DNA of 64,000 bases from Sclerodactyla briareus. Its lineage: Eukaryota; Echinodermata; Holothuroidea; Dendrochirotida; Sclerodactylidae. The position numbers and the translations under genes are program-made. The notes under the pieces are model-generated. The model was not told the DNA's origin. It did not search any database and was given only the letters and a program-made list of their open reading frames with translations. Location: NCBI GenBank assembly GCA_026419785.1, contig JAODTK010004499.1, positions 496,001-560,000 on the forward strand, given 5' to 3'. How positions within the stretch are numbered: the first letter of the stretch is position 1; each line of letters opens with the position of its first letter. Below, piece after piece: positions 11,125 to 23,260 of the stretch.

Positions 11125-11700
11125 GTAGCCTCCCCCAGCGACATGATTCCCTAACCTCTTGTATCCTGAACCAGCTCTCGAGCTTCTCTCAGAAAGGCTC
11201 TAACACATGCCGTATGTTGGGCAGGAGTTCCCGCAGCTCGGCTCACCCCCCCCCCCCCCCCCGACCCTCTCGTTCCGATCCCAATGACGAGATCATTCTC
11301 CTTCTCGGCCTTTTCGATTCAATCGCCAGAGGCATGATTCCCTAACCTCTTATGTCTTGAACCAGCTCTCGAGGGTCTCTCCAGTGGGAGGGCTGTTGTA
11401 TGTTGGGGGAGAGTTTCCAGCAGCTCGGCTCATTCCAACCCTCCTCGTCCCCTGTCACAGGATCCCACACTTCTTGGCCTTACAGCCCGCCAGCGGTATT
11501 ATTTCCTATTGTGCCCTGAATCAGTTCTCGAGGTTCTCTTAGAAAGACTGTCAAACTTGCTATTGGGCTGGAGCCCCCCGTCCCCTATGCCAAGCGCCCC
11601 TTACCTTCTTGTGTTCTGGACCAACTCTCTAGGATCTCTTGAAGAGGTTGCGCCACCTGTCGCATGTTGGGCTGGAGTTCCTGCCGTCCTGTCCTCTCAG
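11125..11700 (-). repeat. Tandem multiplication of the 3' end of locus A exon 4
   Basis: About four copies of a unit spaced 90-210 bases apart (near 11140-11230, 11345-11440, 11505-11590 and 11600-11700). Each begins on the plus strand with CTGAACCAGCTCTCGAG or a variant and ends near TGGGCAGGAGTTCC. On the minus strand the functional-looking copy encodes QPNMRQVAQPLQEILESW and ends at a GTAAGG donor. Two others keep a GTTAGG donor-like site. So both coding sequence and donor site were copied. Confidence 0.7.
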
Positions 11701-11917
11701 CCCCCACGTGGTATTGATGAGGGGGAAGAGGGGAGGCAGTACACTTTGTAGTAGGTGCTTCCGCGGTGTCGTTCCGAGGCTTCGACCTCCCCCTCCACGT
11801 GGCCGGGATCGAGATTGACTTGGTTCAAGTTGGCACTGGTGGCAACCACGTGATACTCTTCGATTCCAATCGGTGCAGGGTCATGACAAACTTGGAGTTG
11901 TCGGCCTTCCTCACCCT
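11605..11917 (-). pseudogene. Locus A exon 4: end of CABIT domain
   Basis: The acceptor TTTTTTTCTCTAG opens in phase 0 on RVRKADNSKFVMTL, matching RVRKTERKSETFLL at the start of locus B exon 4. The exon ends at a GTAAGG donor in phase 1, which fits exon 5. The frame is open except for one TGA at 11827-11825 (ACT TGA ACC), after which SISIPATWRGRSKP aligns with LAIPLTSTVHVDRVK of locus B. The last part is a helix (QPNMRQVAQPLQEILESW) resembling DVIPQLYPLINWTMG. It is longer than the locus B exon (313 against 225 bases) and its 3' end is repeated in tandem downstream. Confidence 0.7.
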
Positions 11918-13084
11918 CTAGAGAAAAAAACCCAGTAATCATTTACCATTCATGCATACCAATATTCTATCTCATTCACGGACCCCATTCTTTCGAACAC
12001 GCCCCACGCATAAGTCCTCCGTGTGTTCGTCGAAAACCTGAAAGCCCAGGAGGCTTAGTGGTCCCGTGACTGTCACATATTACCTTTGACTTGAAGGAAT
12101 TCGGAGCAAATTTGATCCTGATCAAAGTTTTTAGTCTGTGATCTCCGTTGATCCAGAGTACCGGTATTTCTAGCTTTGACCGAACCAAACATTCTGCTAC
12201 TTAACGTGTTCACAAGGTTATTAGATGTTGGCTTCTGCTGGCCTTACCTTTGGCCTGACCCCTGAAACAGACCAGTATGTCCTATCATAAGGAACACGCC
12301 TACCAATGCTAGTCCTTAGCTATACCTAGTATGTCTGCTCGAGTTTCTGTTCATGACTATCCCCCTCCCCCCCCCCATTTCAACATCTAAAGTCAAATGT
12401 TTGGTCCAAACAACGGCTGGGATTTTTGCTATACTATGATCACGCTATCTTGGTTGTAATAATGCTGAATTCATAATGCCTATTGGTTTACGCAGTCTGA
12501 TTGGCTGAAGTGTTCAATCGAGACCAGTTTCTAATGACATTCGCGTACGTAGCAAGAACTACTCCCCCCCCCCCCCCCCCCTGCAGGACTGTGCATTACA
12601 ACAGGCCTGTGGACACATAATTGTACACTATTCGCAACAATGTTATCTATAGGCCTCAGTCGTATTCTATAATCTCCTCGGAGCCACTCGAATCCTCCCC
12701 CCCCTCCCCCCCCACCATGTTATTATGTTTTTATACCTATGGCCGGAAGCACGGTCGTGTTTCGAAACTCTGTGAACCTGATAGGGAACGATCTCCGATC
12801 TACACGAAGGTGACATGTCAACCAGCCACCTCTAATGTGTAAATAGGCCAAATCCTGGAAGAGTTTCGGTTCGAGTGGTGTTTATATTTTCGGGCCTATT
12901 TATGGGTAAATAATGTGGAAGGTGTTGGGTTAATGCCTATCCCCCACACGCTTCTCTTTTGAGCCTACCGCGGCGTAAAATATAACCATAGCTTCATGTG
13001 GCGAGAAACCATCTCACGCAACGGCACGTGGCTGATTTTGTTCGTAATCTCGATGTGCGGGGGCGAATTTGGCACTTATGAGTA

Positions 13085-13790
13085 AACGATCGCAAGTCGA
13101 ACGTCTTGGTAGCTGACGCGGACAGTAAAATTCCTTGGCTGATACACTGCATGTTCTTCACCATTCACATTTATTGTATGTCACTTCGTTTGACCTTTAT
13201 GACATCACATTGGATGACTTTGAACATGTCTGCTACATTGGCCTAATATTTGTATATTTTGGCCCAGCACACTTTATATCCCCAGCACAACTCATTCTTA
13301 GGCCTGTATATTTGCTATATGTACCGCAGCACACTCTATGTGCACCCAGAACAACTCATTCCTAGGCCTTTAGCAGTGAACAGGGAAACACCGTGGAAGT
13401 ACCGCGAGTCCCCCATTGACGCAATTCATTCCACCATTGATATAGTTCCACCCACAGGGTTAAAGTAACGCAGACCAACATAATAAGACAGGTGATAGCG
13501 ACCGTCCCACAGAACTGCCCTTAAGTCCTCCATTGCTCTACTCATTCCAATCAGTGCTGACCAGACAATTATTAACAGTCCCCTTCTAAGCTGTGCCTGC
13601 TCTGCGAGATAGAGAGTAATGTGAAAAAACTCTCTCACAGAGGAGGCTCAATGTGAATGGCCGTGGAAAGATAATGGGGGTTAATTAATTGGATAATTAA
13701 AATTCCAATCACAACTATGAAACAAAATGAACTCAGCCTAGCAGCGGCTTTGCTGCATCCACCACCAAGTTTCAACCTGATCGATTACCT
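13085..13790. repeat. Dispersed ~650-bp repeat, copy 1 (partner at 27.2 kb)
   Basis: This aligns with 27165-27745 over its whole length: CTGCATGTTCTTCACC near the start, CTCATTCCTAGGCCT in the middle, CTCTGTCACAGAG-like sequence, then GTTAATTAATTGGAT and a CATCCACC end. One copy lies within each CABIT locus, in the same orientation on the plus strand. There is no convincing ORF; the family is unknown. Confidence 0.7.
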
Positions 13791-14443
13791 GTGAGGAATA
13801 TTCCTCTCCCATATTGTGGTCACGCAACAATTCACAACAATTGCCTTATTCCGTGCGCTGTTGAAGGTTAGCAGGTGACGAGAGTGCAGTATCCCAAGCT
13901 TTGCATAGATATGGATGAGATTATGCTTCAATATCTTGTAAAACAACCACGTAATGGAAGTTATTCAACATCCACCTTAGTTCGATTGTTACGGATTTTT
14001 CGAAAGCACATTTAAGGCCTTTGCTTCGTAATACGGGGATTCTGCAGTTCAGTTTCTTCCCGTTCAGCCACGCCCAATGATAATTTCACGGTAGCCGATG
14101 GCCTTGTTGGCCGCAATGTGAGAAAATAGATGTTCTAGAACACCATCCTCGTCAATAAATAATATCCTGTTACCAAATGCGGCTCTAATTTAACTCCACC
14201 AACTCCAAGAATGGCCCTCATATTGGAAGTTGGGGGAGGAACAGGCAACCCCAAACAACGTAGTATTGGCAGGCAAAAGAAAGATAGATTTTTCACGCAA
14301 CTTAAGTTATTCGTTCGTCGTCTTCACCCTTGCCGGGCCCATGTGGGTTCCATTCTTTGTCTGTCAAATGCAGCCTCCCATAAAGAGTACCCTTAGCTTT
14401 TCATGGTACAGACGTGAATCTACTGGAGTAGAGGTTACTCCAC

Positions 14444-14573
14444 CAGTGGCAATGGGAATTTTTTGACGATCTCCGAGAGGCTCATGAATCGATTGAAGGC
14501 ATCGTGGTATAGGCGGCGCAGTCCATAGACTCAGAGAAAGCGACATCATAGTTGTTACACTTGCAGCTCGGCA
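14444..14573 (-). pseudogene. Locus A exon 3: CABIT segment
   Basis: The acceptor ATCCATCCACAG and donor GTGGAG bound 130 bases; the locus B counterpart is 135 bases. The first half reads PSCKCNNYDVAFSESM and AAYTTMPSI, matching EEVHYSERM and TYTTMLSK of locus B. The second half, in a different frame, reads MSLSEIVKKFPLPL, matching LCLSDIVTSNTLPL. A frameshift near 14495 separates the halves. The final LPL ends exactly at the donor in both loci, so the intron position is shared. Confidence 0.65.
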
Positions 14574-14869
14574 CTGTGGATGGATAATAGAAGATGCGAA
14601 AGCTCAGTTAGACTTTTCTCTCTCCGAAAACCCTGGGTCCCAATCGAACTGATGGCCGATCAAATAAGCAATTAGAAAAAGAGGAAGTGTATTATCGTTT
14701 CCGTTTACTTGAACGAGTCTCGTCAAATATTTAACCACATATAATTTAGTGGCTCAAATAGATACAGGGACCCGGGCGTTTTACATGTAATTGTAATCCG
14801 GTAACCTGCGGGGTGTGGGAGCGAAACCCACGTTCAGTTGGTGGCGCTAGATACGGTCAAATCCCAGTA

Positions 14870-15172
14870 AACATGATGGTTTTACATTAATGGTTTACCG
14901 TCCCATTATGAACGACAGCCACAGTCAGTGGGTTCATGAAATGTCATCAACATTATTTGCTACTATCTGAGGACATTTTGAGTGTCAGTGGAATAACTGA
15001 AGGGACCATACGCTTGTGAAAACTGAGTGGTAACGACGGTAAACCATTATATAATGTATAATTCAGGCATATACCAAGCTTTCTTATAGTAGCATTCCTT
15101 TTAGGTTCACCCCTAAAGATAATGTACATGGTAAAGCCACGGTAATGGTAAAGCATCTTTGGTGTTTGTGCA
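14870..15172. mobile_element. Imperfect foldback element
   Basis: It contains an exact 15-base inverted repeat, TAATGGTTTACCGTC at 14888-14902 and its complement at 15035-15049, plus further ATGGTTTTAC/GGTAAAGC words near the outer ends. There is no coding capacity. It is probably a MITE, with ends not resolved. Confidence 0.5.
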
Positions 15173-15289
15173 TTAAATCTTGCACTGATAACAGAAATAA
15201 TTAATGAGTGACTTCACTATCTACATTGAGGTTACTAAGCCAACAATACGGTATTTCGGGAGGATTTGTGCAACAATTTTGGCGGGGAT

Positions 15290-16080
15290 TGTGGCATCGT
15301 TGACTTGACATGTTTACAGGGTTTAGTTACTTTGACCTCAGACCTGACCGCAAAATAACATTACGGGGAACAACTTCTGTACCAGATGTGAGCTTTATCC
15401 ATCCAGGGAGAATCGAGTTATCACGTTAACAAAATAAAATTGGCTAAATATCAAGTTCAACGATTTGCCCATTTTTTACTAAAATGAGCTCCAGTTAACA
15501 CCAAAAACGATATGGTTCTGACCTTATGCATACCCATTTCAACAGACGAGGGTGATAACAAGAACATTTCCTGGACAAATTTTAGACATTGACTTCACTT
15601 AACCTCAGATGAATGGAATCCACATATCCAGTATGAGGTTCATCCATACTAGTAAGGTCGAGTTATCGTGGAAACAACTAAGGATGGCCAAAATATTGAT
15701 TGCTCATAATTTCCAAATTCTTCACTGGGAAATGACACTTGATCTAAAAAAAAAAAAAAAAAAAACCATTAAGGGTTGTCTATTCCGCATAGGAAACTGC
15801 ATACCAAATTTCAACGTGAACAAGCCAAGCCTTCTGAACTCTTGTGTTAACAAGATGTTTTGGATCCTGACCTCTCCTGACCTTTGACCTGACCCGAAAA
15901 CAATAGGGGTCATGTATACATTATGAGGAACCCACAAACCCAGTTTGAGCTTCATCCATCCAGGTTAGCACTTTAACCAGCCTAAGGCACACACATATAC
16001 ACACACATACATACATCCATATACACGAACTGTCATGACTGCATGGAATCCTCTGATTCCTCGTCAAGAAATTTAGTTGA
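15290..16080 (+). repeat. Interspersed family R1, copy 1
   Basis: The unit is internally repetitive. GAGCTTCATCCATCCAGG followed by TCGAGTTATCGTG recurs, alternating with TGACCTTTGACC-like words and GGGTTCATATACTC-like words. It ends with a (CA)n/ACAT tract and the signature CTGTCATGACTGCATGGAAT. The same end occurs at 32700-32745 and 58150-58195, always on the plus strand. A 20-A run lies at 15747-15766. No reliable ORF is seen. Confidence 0.75.
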
Positions 16081-16397
16081 GTTGGAGTTTAGTCTTTGCC
16101 TCGAATGTTCTCCATTTGTTTGTGAATCTGTGTCGTATCTCTGTCTCTACAACTTCATCGACAGTGTATAAATGGTGAACATTGAGGAGGGAGAGGTCAG
16201 AGTTACCCTTGGACGGGAGCATACAGGCCGTTTATTGTTGGAGAGGGCAACGTACACAGAACGTGCATCACACTTTCTCCGAAATTCCTCGGTTTTCTAA
16301 TAGATGGGTGGGGGGGGGTGGGAGTCTGCGTTAGTTTTTTTTTTTTTTTTTACCTCGTTGTTACTCGACTATTCCTATAAAATCGGTCTATACCTAC

Positions 16398-16582
16398 CAT
16401 CTGAGAGGGGCCTTGTCGCTGTTGGCTTGTACTGGTCTTCTTCTCGATCTTTCTATCTCGATGATGTCCACCGCATTCCTGGGCCTCCCTGGATGAATCG
16501 GACGAATCGCTCCTCGATCCCCTCACTCATCCTCGCCTAGGAGTGGCCGCGCACTTGAGGAGGGCGAGGGTGGTGTCGTACA
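16398..16582 (-). pseudogene. Locus A exon 2: CABIT segment
   Basis: The acceptor GATGATTACAG and donor GTAGGT bound a 185-base stretch. It enters in phase 1 like locus B exon 2 and reads LALLKCAATPRR, matching EVFKCKPLPKLL. Further on, in another frame, NAVDIIEIER matches NIIDVSHIER of locus B. At least one frameshift and a stop near 16535 separate the two parts. It is also longer than the B exon (137 bases). Confidence 0.5.
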
Positions 16583-17726
16583 CTGTAATCATCGTGCACC
16601 GGATCTTTCGAGACAGATTTTCATTAGTTCGCAGCGGTGTCACACCACATGGTTGTTGAATTTCTCTCACAATCTACTGACGTCCACTTCTTCGCCACAC
16701 ACGGGAATCTCCAGAATATATCTATAACTTGCTTTGAACTTGAGTGTTAGATGCCTTTGTGTTTCTTGTTCTTTTTTCTCAACGGAAACCCGAAAAGGAT
16801 ATTAGTCCTGAACTAGTAGGGCCCCCATTCACCACCCTAGACTCTCCACGAGTAAGTATCTTTTTGTTCAGGAGCAGTCGAACAAATTTACATGTTACTA
16901 TTGCAAATGTTGGGATTGGCATATCCGCCATTTTTCTGAAATGGCCCGCCATTTGAACCTATTCTCACCTTGACTGAGGCAATAGAGGTGCAAATTTCTG
17001 TGTTTAATACTCATGTTGTCTGGGTCGGGGTGATTCAATAAGAACAAGGACATTACCACTGGATCATTGGGATGTGGCAGGCCATTTTGAAATGCAAAAA
17101 TTCATTGTACTCGAGAAGAGCTATCACCGAGTTTCGCACCGTATGGCCGGGAACTGCTATAACGCGACCGATCTTGCCCTGGCTGCTTGGAAGGCCTAGA
17201 GTCCAGCTGTGGACAGAATCAGGAATCTGGAATACTAACAACTTGGAAAGAGAGGACCCGTAGCTAAGTCAGGCCCTACTAGAGGGGGGGGGGCTTGTGG
17301 GCCAGGCCTCCTGCACCTTGCCATGCCCCTGCTCTGTGGGACCTAGTGCCTATCAGTTTTCAAATTTTGATAGGCCTAGCTACCTGAAGTTCTAAAAAAT
17401 GGTTACCATTATCCGCTCCGGTGTAGTGTATAGAACAGTGGGACGTTGGTGTGGCCGCACGCTACCAGCCTACCACACCCCGTATGGTTTAACCAACTGG
17501 TCAATATGGGGAGGAGGGGTTTGAGCAGCTTGTGAATCTCCATTCACCTCAAGTTCGAACTTTCGACCATCATGTTACCGTCCTTACTGGTGTATTTTCT
17601 AATAATGTTCTCATGCCTGCGTGAATGAAGCTCGGAAATTAAATCCCATAAGTTAAAATAAGGCTTGAGGGCTCTCAAACTCAGCACTGCTGAGATAGTA
17701 ATAGAGAGTATGGGAACGGAAGATTC

Positions 17727-18390
17727 ATTCGCCAATTGCAAGGAGAGGCCAGCCAACTAACACAACTTACTGACATGCTCCACCCACGAACGAAGCGACG
17801 AAGGGTTGCCAACCGGCGTCTCGATGGCTTCATTACTGAATTAAACGGAGGAGCCACTGTCAGAGCTGAATATGAGACAGCATGCCTGAAACGTCTGTAC
17901 TTCGAAACTTTCGACATTATAACCTCGGAAACACACCGATTGCAGAACAATGCCTGGTTTTATGAGGCAATTGCTAGAATGTCGAGGAAATCTACAGAGT
18001 CAGGCAATTTCCTAAAAACTTCGGTTCTACAACCACTCACGAGATTAGAAATTAAATTAGGCAGAGCTGGAAGTTTGCCTGGCATATCTGAACGCAGCGG
18101 CCCCTATCCAGGACGAGAACGATGCCAACTACGTACTGACGTACTCGCAAACCTTACACGGGAAGAAAGATGCCTTCCACGGTATGTACCGATTGGCAGT
18201 GACGATCGCCACCTTTGGTTCCAGCACAGCCGTATGCGAGTCATCGTTCCTGACACGAATAGACCGCCCCAGCGTCGTTCCATGGCACAGGTGCACCAGC
18301 GGAATCTAGTACTCCTGGCCTTCGAGAGGAAGAGAACGGAGGACATCGTCTTAATGTTTTTCTGCAGTCAGCACGCGCGTATCTGAGAAA
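17727..18390 (+). mobile_element. hAT-type transposase relic (C-terminal part)
   Basis: The predicted protein begins VANRRLDGFITEL, continues LKRLYFETFDIITSE, and in a second frame reads AFHGMYRLAVTIATFGS then TAVCESSFLTRIDRP, before returning to the first frame with QRRSMAQVHQRNLVLLAF and ERKRTEDI. The CESSF block and the RRSM...NLVLLAFE block are the hAT dimerisation region of ZBED/ZMYM-type transposases. Two frameshifts (near 18070 and 18265) and the missing N-terminal catalytic part make it dead. Terminal repeats were not found. Confidence 0.75.
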
Positions 18391-18884
18391 CTGAGCAGAT
18401 TTCGCAGTTGACTTCTTGCAAATCTTAACTGTTATTTTGTTTGTGACTACAGACTAAATTTCTTTGATCCTTTCGTTTGTAATCCTTGAAGTTTCATGAC
18501 CACTTGAAACTGACATTATTTGGATCTTAGATCACAGCTGACTGAATTTGTCGCGAAAATCTCCAAATCGAAGGTATATTTTGTTATCGAATTTTGAGGA
18601 AGTAGGTATGCCTGTACATATCGCATTGTAGCTGTTTTGATATGGTTGTTTCATCGGCCACAATAACATATTTGTGGCTGGGTTTGGGTTACAAGTATAT
18701 TCCCCCCTCAATGTGAAATTATGATAGCCCTAGAGGAATGAGCGCTGTCAGAAATTATAAAATCAAAATCAGACATCATATCAATATAATTACAAACCGT
18801 CCAACTTATATTGTGGCTGTCTGTATGTTTCGATGGCTTGAGCACTAGAATATAGATCTTTTTAACTCCCCCCCCCCCCCCCGA

Positions 18885-19850
18885 GCTTGCTTTGGCCTGC
18901 TCTTCAAGTCTGGTTACGGGCCTGCTAAGAGTCAATATGGGCCAAAGGAAGATTATGTTTTGTGAACCACACATGAACATCTTGATTGATTCTGGCAAGT
19001 ATCCCTGCAGTGTTTGTTGTCAAAGCATGCGTGGGCACGAACTCTATTTTGTGCTCAAGTTGCTCTCGCTGGATCCCAAAAAAAGATGTTCTGGCATCAG
19101 CGGCAGAGAAATGCAAGAGATGTCGAGGCACATGAGGCACTGCGAGACCTATCAATAGCAGACCAACTGACCACGTGGATGTAAACAGCCAAAATCAACA
19201 GGTGGTGGATTCCTTCTGTCACATGGAGGTGCGTGACATGGAGGTGGTGGCCGCACGGTTGCTGCTATCACGAGAGCGCGTTCTGGCTGGGGAAAGTTCA
19301 AGGAAATGTTACCGATCTTCACTTGTAAGAGCCTCTCTCAAGAAACCCGTGGTGCCTGATATAACACCTTTGTTCGGAGACTCATGTTGTATGCCAGTGA
19401 ATGCTGGGCCCCTGGTTGTGAGGATATCCGGCTGGAAAAGGCTAATAAAATGAACGTTCTATGTTGAGGTTGCTACGTGTATGTGGGCCCGAGCCTGGAG
19501 AAGAGGAGGGGCTGGACTGTTTGTATGAAGATTTAAATCTCCCCAGTGTGGATTCCAGCCTATGTAGCAGGCGGCTCGGCTGGTACGCGGCTGTTCAGTG
19601 TAGTGACGGATGTATCAAGGAGTTGCGCTGATATGTAAGTTGCTGGTCGAGCTCCTCGATGGAAACGAGAAAAAACCTGGCTGAGCACTGTGCGGCAAGA
19701 CCTGACATGTCTGAAAGACTGGAGACTGGAAACCACCTCTCTACTGGACCGCATAGCTTGGAGAACAACCATGAGAGCTTCCATGAACCGTCGTGTACCA
19801 ACCACGGGGTAGGGGTAGATCAATTCAGACGTAAAACTGGATGATGATGA
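18885..19850 (+). mobile_element. Degenerate LINE 3' part (Cys-rich RT tail)
   Basis: It reads LRVNMGQRKIMFCE, then LIDSGKYPCSVC and KKRCSGI, the Cys-rich region that follows the reverse transcriptase in a widespread LINE group. This is followed by relics of LMYASECWA (19380-19410) and TWLSTVRQDLTCLKDWRLET (19670-19730), and ends in a (GAT)n run at 19840-19855. Frames change repeatedly. The clade is not assigned. Confidence 0.65.
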
Positions 19851-19854
19851 TGAC

Positions 19855-22467
19855 GATTTTGGAACTATTTTCACATATAACTTGGTGTCTAAGACACAGA
19901 GAAGTTCAAACAATCTACCGCGAGTATTTTCCTATTTTCCAGAGTTCATTGAGACCGTGTGCCATGACCGAGAACATGTTCTTATTGCTGAGGATTTCAA
20001 TTTTCATTTTGGAAATTTGGGTAACCGGGACGCTGTGTCATTCCACGACATTATATATTCATCGAATATGAGACAACATGTTCTGGGTTCCCCTCATCGT
20101 GATGGTCATACACTCGCTTGCTCATTACCCGTGAATCGAATGAATTCATCTGTGATATTGACACTTTCAACTATCTCGATTCGAACCATGCTGTAATCGT
20201 CTGCTAACTCAACATCGTAGCGCATCACCTCAGAAAGTAGAAATCCCGACCCGTAAGTTCTGTCGAATAAACAAGAATCCTTGCGTCATGACATCATGGT
20301 GTCAGATTTGTATACATCACCGGCTTGCAAACCTTGAGTCATTAGTGGATCTGTATGATAACGTGCTGTCCAACCTACTAAATAAGTACGCGCCAATCGT
20401 AACCCAAAAGATTCGATGCAGGCTAAATTCCCCGTGGTATACGGACGAACACCGTGCCCTGAAGCAAGAACTTCGTCGATGTGAACCGCGTTGGTGCGCT
20501 ACAAAACTGGAGAAACATCAGCTAATCTTCCGGGAAAAGCGTAAGCACTATAACTATGTCCTTAAGCAAGCTAAACAGTCCTATCATCAGCAGAAGCTAA
20601 CGGGTTGTTATCCGCGACAACTCACCAGAGAGGTTGAGAAACTGACAACCACCAAGGGGTACCCAGGGTGCTACCCAATACGTCAGATGACTGCTTACTT
20701 GCCAATCAATTTTCCGATTTCTTCTGTGCCGAGGTTCAAAGGATTAACGACGACAATACCAATACCGCCGTGTGTGAGCTCTCAGTGGACATTACGGAGT
20801 CCACATCAGCCAATTCATCCAGATTCTCTCCAGTCGAAGAGGATATCATCAAGAGGATAATCATAGAATCTCCGTCGTCTACCTTCAGTCTTGACCCAAT
20901 CCCTACGTGGCTACTCAAAAACTGTTGTAATGTTCTGCCTATCATAACGAGAGTTGTAAAATCTCTCTCTCCTAAATGGTTACTTCCCTGATAGTCTCAA
21001 ATGTGCTCACATAATCCCCATCATCAAGAAACCAAGTATGGATCAAGACATTCTCAGTAATTATCGCCCTGTTGCAAATTTGAAATTCCTAGCCAAAATC
21101 ATTGAGCGTGCCGTGTATCCCAAATGCAGAATTATCTTTCACAAAACAACCTGTATGGCAGAATGCAGAGGGGCCTTATAGATCCAATCACAGCACCGAG
21201 ACTGTTTTGGTTCGTGTTTATAATGATTTGTTGCTCGCAGTCGACAATGGAAACGAAGCAGTTTTGGTGCTGCTAGACTACTCTGCTGCGTTTGATACTA
21301 TCAATCATGCCATCTTCTTTGACCGTTTGCTAAAACGATATGGTTTCCTTGACACTGCACTAGACTGGTTTGAGTCATATATGACAAAGAGATCCCAAGT
21401 TGTCAGAGTAAACGGCAAAGATTCTACTCTTCGTATTCCAAGTGAATGGGTGCCTCAAGGCTCGTTTATCTGCCCAGTGGCATTTCATCATTATACCTCT
21501 CTTCTGGAGGATATTATTCAGTCGCACGGTATCAGCAGCATGATCTACGCTGACGACACCCAAATTTATACTGTATTAAAGCATAACGAATAACGATCGT
21601 GCAACCATGATGGAAATATTGGATGCATGTGTCAGAGATATCAAATCCTGATCAACTGCTAACAATATGAAATTGAATAATGACAAAAACCGAAATAACT
21701 CACATATCGTCTCGTTCCAGAGTTGTTACACTGATCACATCTATCGACTAGGTAACGTTGCTATTCAACCAGTTTGCAAAGTAAGAAATCTTGGACTCTG
21801 GCCTGGACTCCCATGTTGTGTATGTAACTCATCTCTATCGGGCACATATCTTGCATTGATACGATTGGGATAATCCGTTGATATCTTGATAGGCAAACAA
21901 CTGAGAGACTGATCCATGCGTTTGTTACCTCGCGCCTTGACAACTGCAACAGCTTGCTTTTTGGTCTCCTGATCACCTACTGATCAAACTACAGCGAATC
22001 CAGAACGCTGCAGCCAGAATTGTCACAAGTTGTGTTCGCTCCCTCACATAACACCCTATTCTCTATGACCTTCATTGGGTCCCTGTTAAACTTAGCATTA
22101 ACTATAATATTCTTTTATTAACCTATAAGTGCATCCACGGTATTGCTCCTATATACTTGAGAGAGAATTCGTCTAGATTTACTCTCCCACACGCTCCCTA
22201 CGGTCTAGTACAAAATTCCTGCTAAAATCACAAACACAAAGTGTCCACACAATCTTACGGGCACAGGTCAATTCAGCACGCATCTGCCTTCCTTTGGAGC
22301 AGTCTGCCAGTCCATGTCAAAAAGCTACTTCAGTCGACAGCTCCAATCTGTTCTCAAGACACGTTTGTTTTCATTATTGTAAAGTTGTATTTGTTGTCCT
22401 GGTTGTTGTTTTGTTCAGCGCATTGAGACTTCATTTGTGTAATGCGCTTTACAAGTACATGATTACT
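19855..22467 (+). mobile_element. CR1/L2-type LINE, degenerate
   Basis: An endonuclease end is readable at 19970-20130 (LIAEDFNFHFGN, then RQHVLGSPHRDGHTLA). The reverse transcriptase follows: [15 protein letters not shown] at 21060, VLVLLDYSAAFDTINHA at 21260, VPQGS at 21450 and MIYADDTQIY at 21540, which contains the catalytic YADD. The C-terminal AARIVTS and LHWVPVKL blocks lie at 22005-22090. The 3' tail has an AGCGCATTGAG...AATGCGCTTTACAAG hairpin before the (ATT)n run. It keeps most of ORF2 but has many frame changes and lacks the 5' part. Confidence 0.85.
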
Positions 22468-22494
22468 ATTAAATTTATTATTATTATTATTATA

Positions 22495-22526
<32 letters not shown>

Positions 22527-22545
22527 TATTATTATTATTATTGTG
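22468..22545 (+). repeat. (ATT)n microsatellite at a LINE end
   Basis: A TTATTATTA run of about 75 bases with two interruptions, directly after the LINE tail hairpin. It is the normal 3' terminus of this element type. Confidence 0.9.
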
Positions 22546-23260
22546 TCTATATCCAATGTTTCGAGGGTCACCGCTGTTGCTGTGCTGTGGCTGTCACAGC
22601 ACAATAATCCTGCGTTGAGGCCGTTATTTTTTTCGGATTCCTTGACCAGAAAACATTGGTATAAACACCTAAACGTATGACCATGTGTGCCTTGGGGTGA
22701 AAATATCATCCATCCCAACATTTGCAAGGGTATCATGTGAAATATTGTTCGGACGAGTCTCCTGAATAAGAGGATACCACTCTCGGAGAGTCTGAGTGGA
22801 AGAGGAGGGGGGGGGGGCATGTCTGAGTGGGGGAGGGCATGGGGGACCATCCTAGCTCATGGATCATATACATTTCCCGCTTGGATGACAGTTTCTTCAT
22901 ATTAGGACTTGGCTGCCATTTCCAAGACATCGACAGGCTATATCTCGTGTAACAGACTGTCGCCTCTAGCACTCAACCCCGTTTTTCTCTGTTTAGTTCA
23001 TATCTTCTGTCTCCTATTCACAGTTTCTCAATTTTATCTGATCATATTCATGAAGCGTGATTCATAAAGCGATAGCAACTTGTATGTGTTGTATTCGCAT
23101 TGAATAGGCCTGCAATGAATCCCTACCTTTTGTGAGACGAACTAAGTTAAAAATGCACTTCACACCAAATTCACACATTCTAACCTTCTGATTACATTGT
23201 ATTCATTCAATTCTAATCCATTGTAAACTCTCTTACTCTTATTAGTTTCAGTTCACTCAC

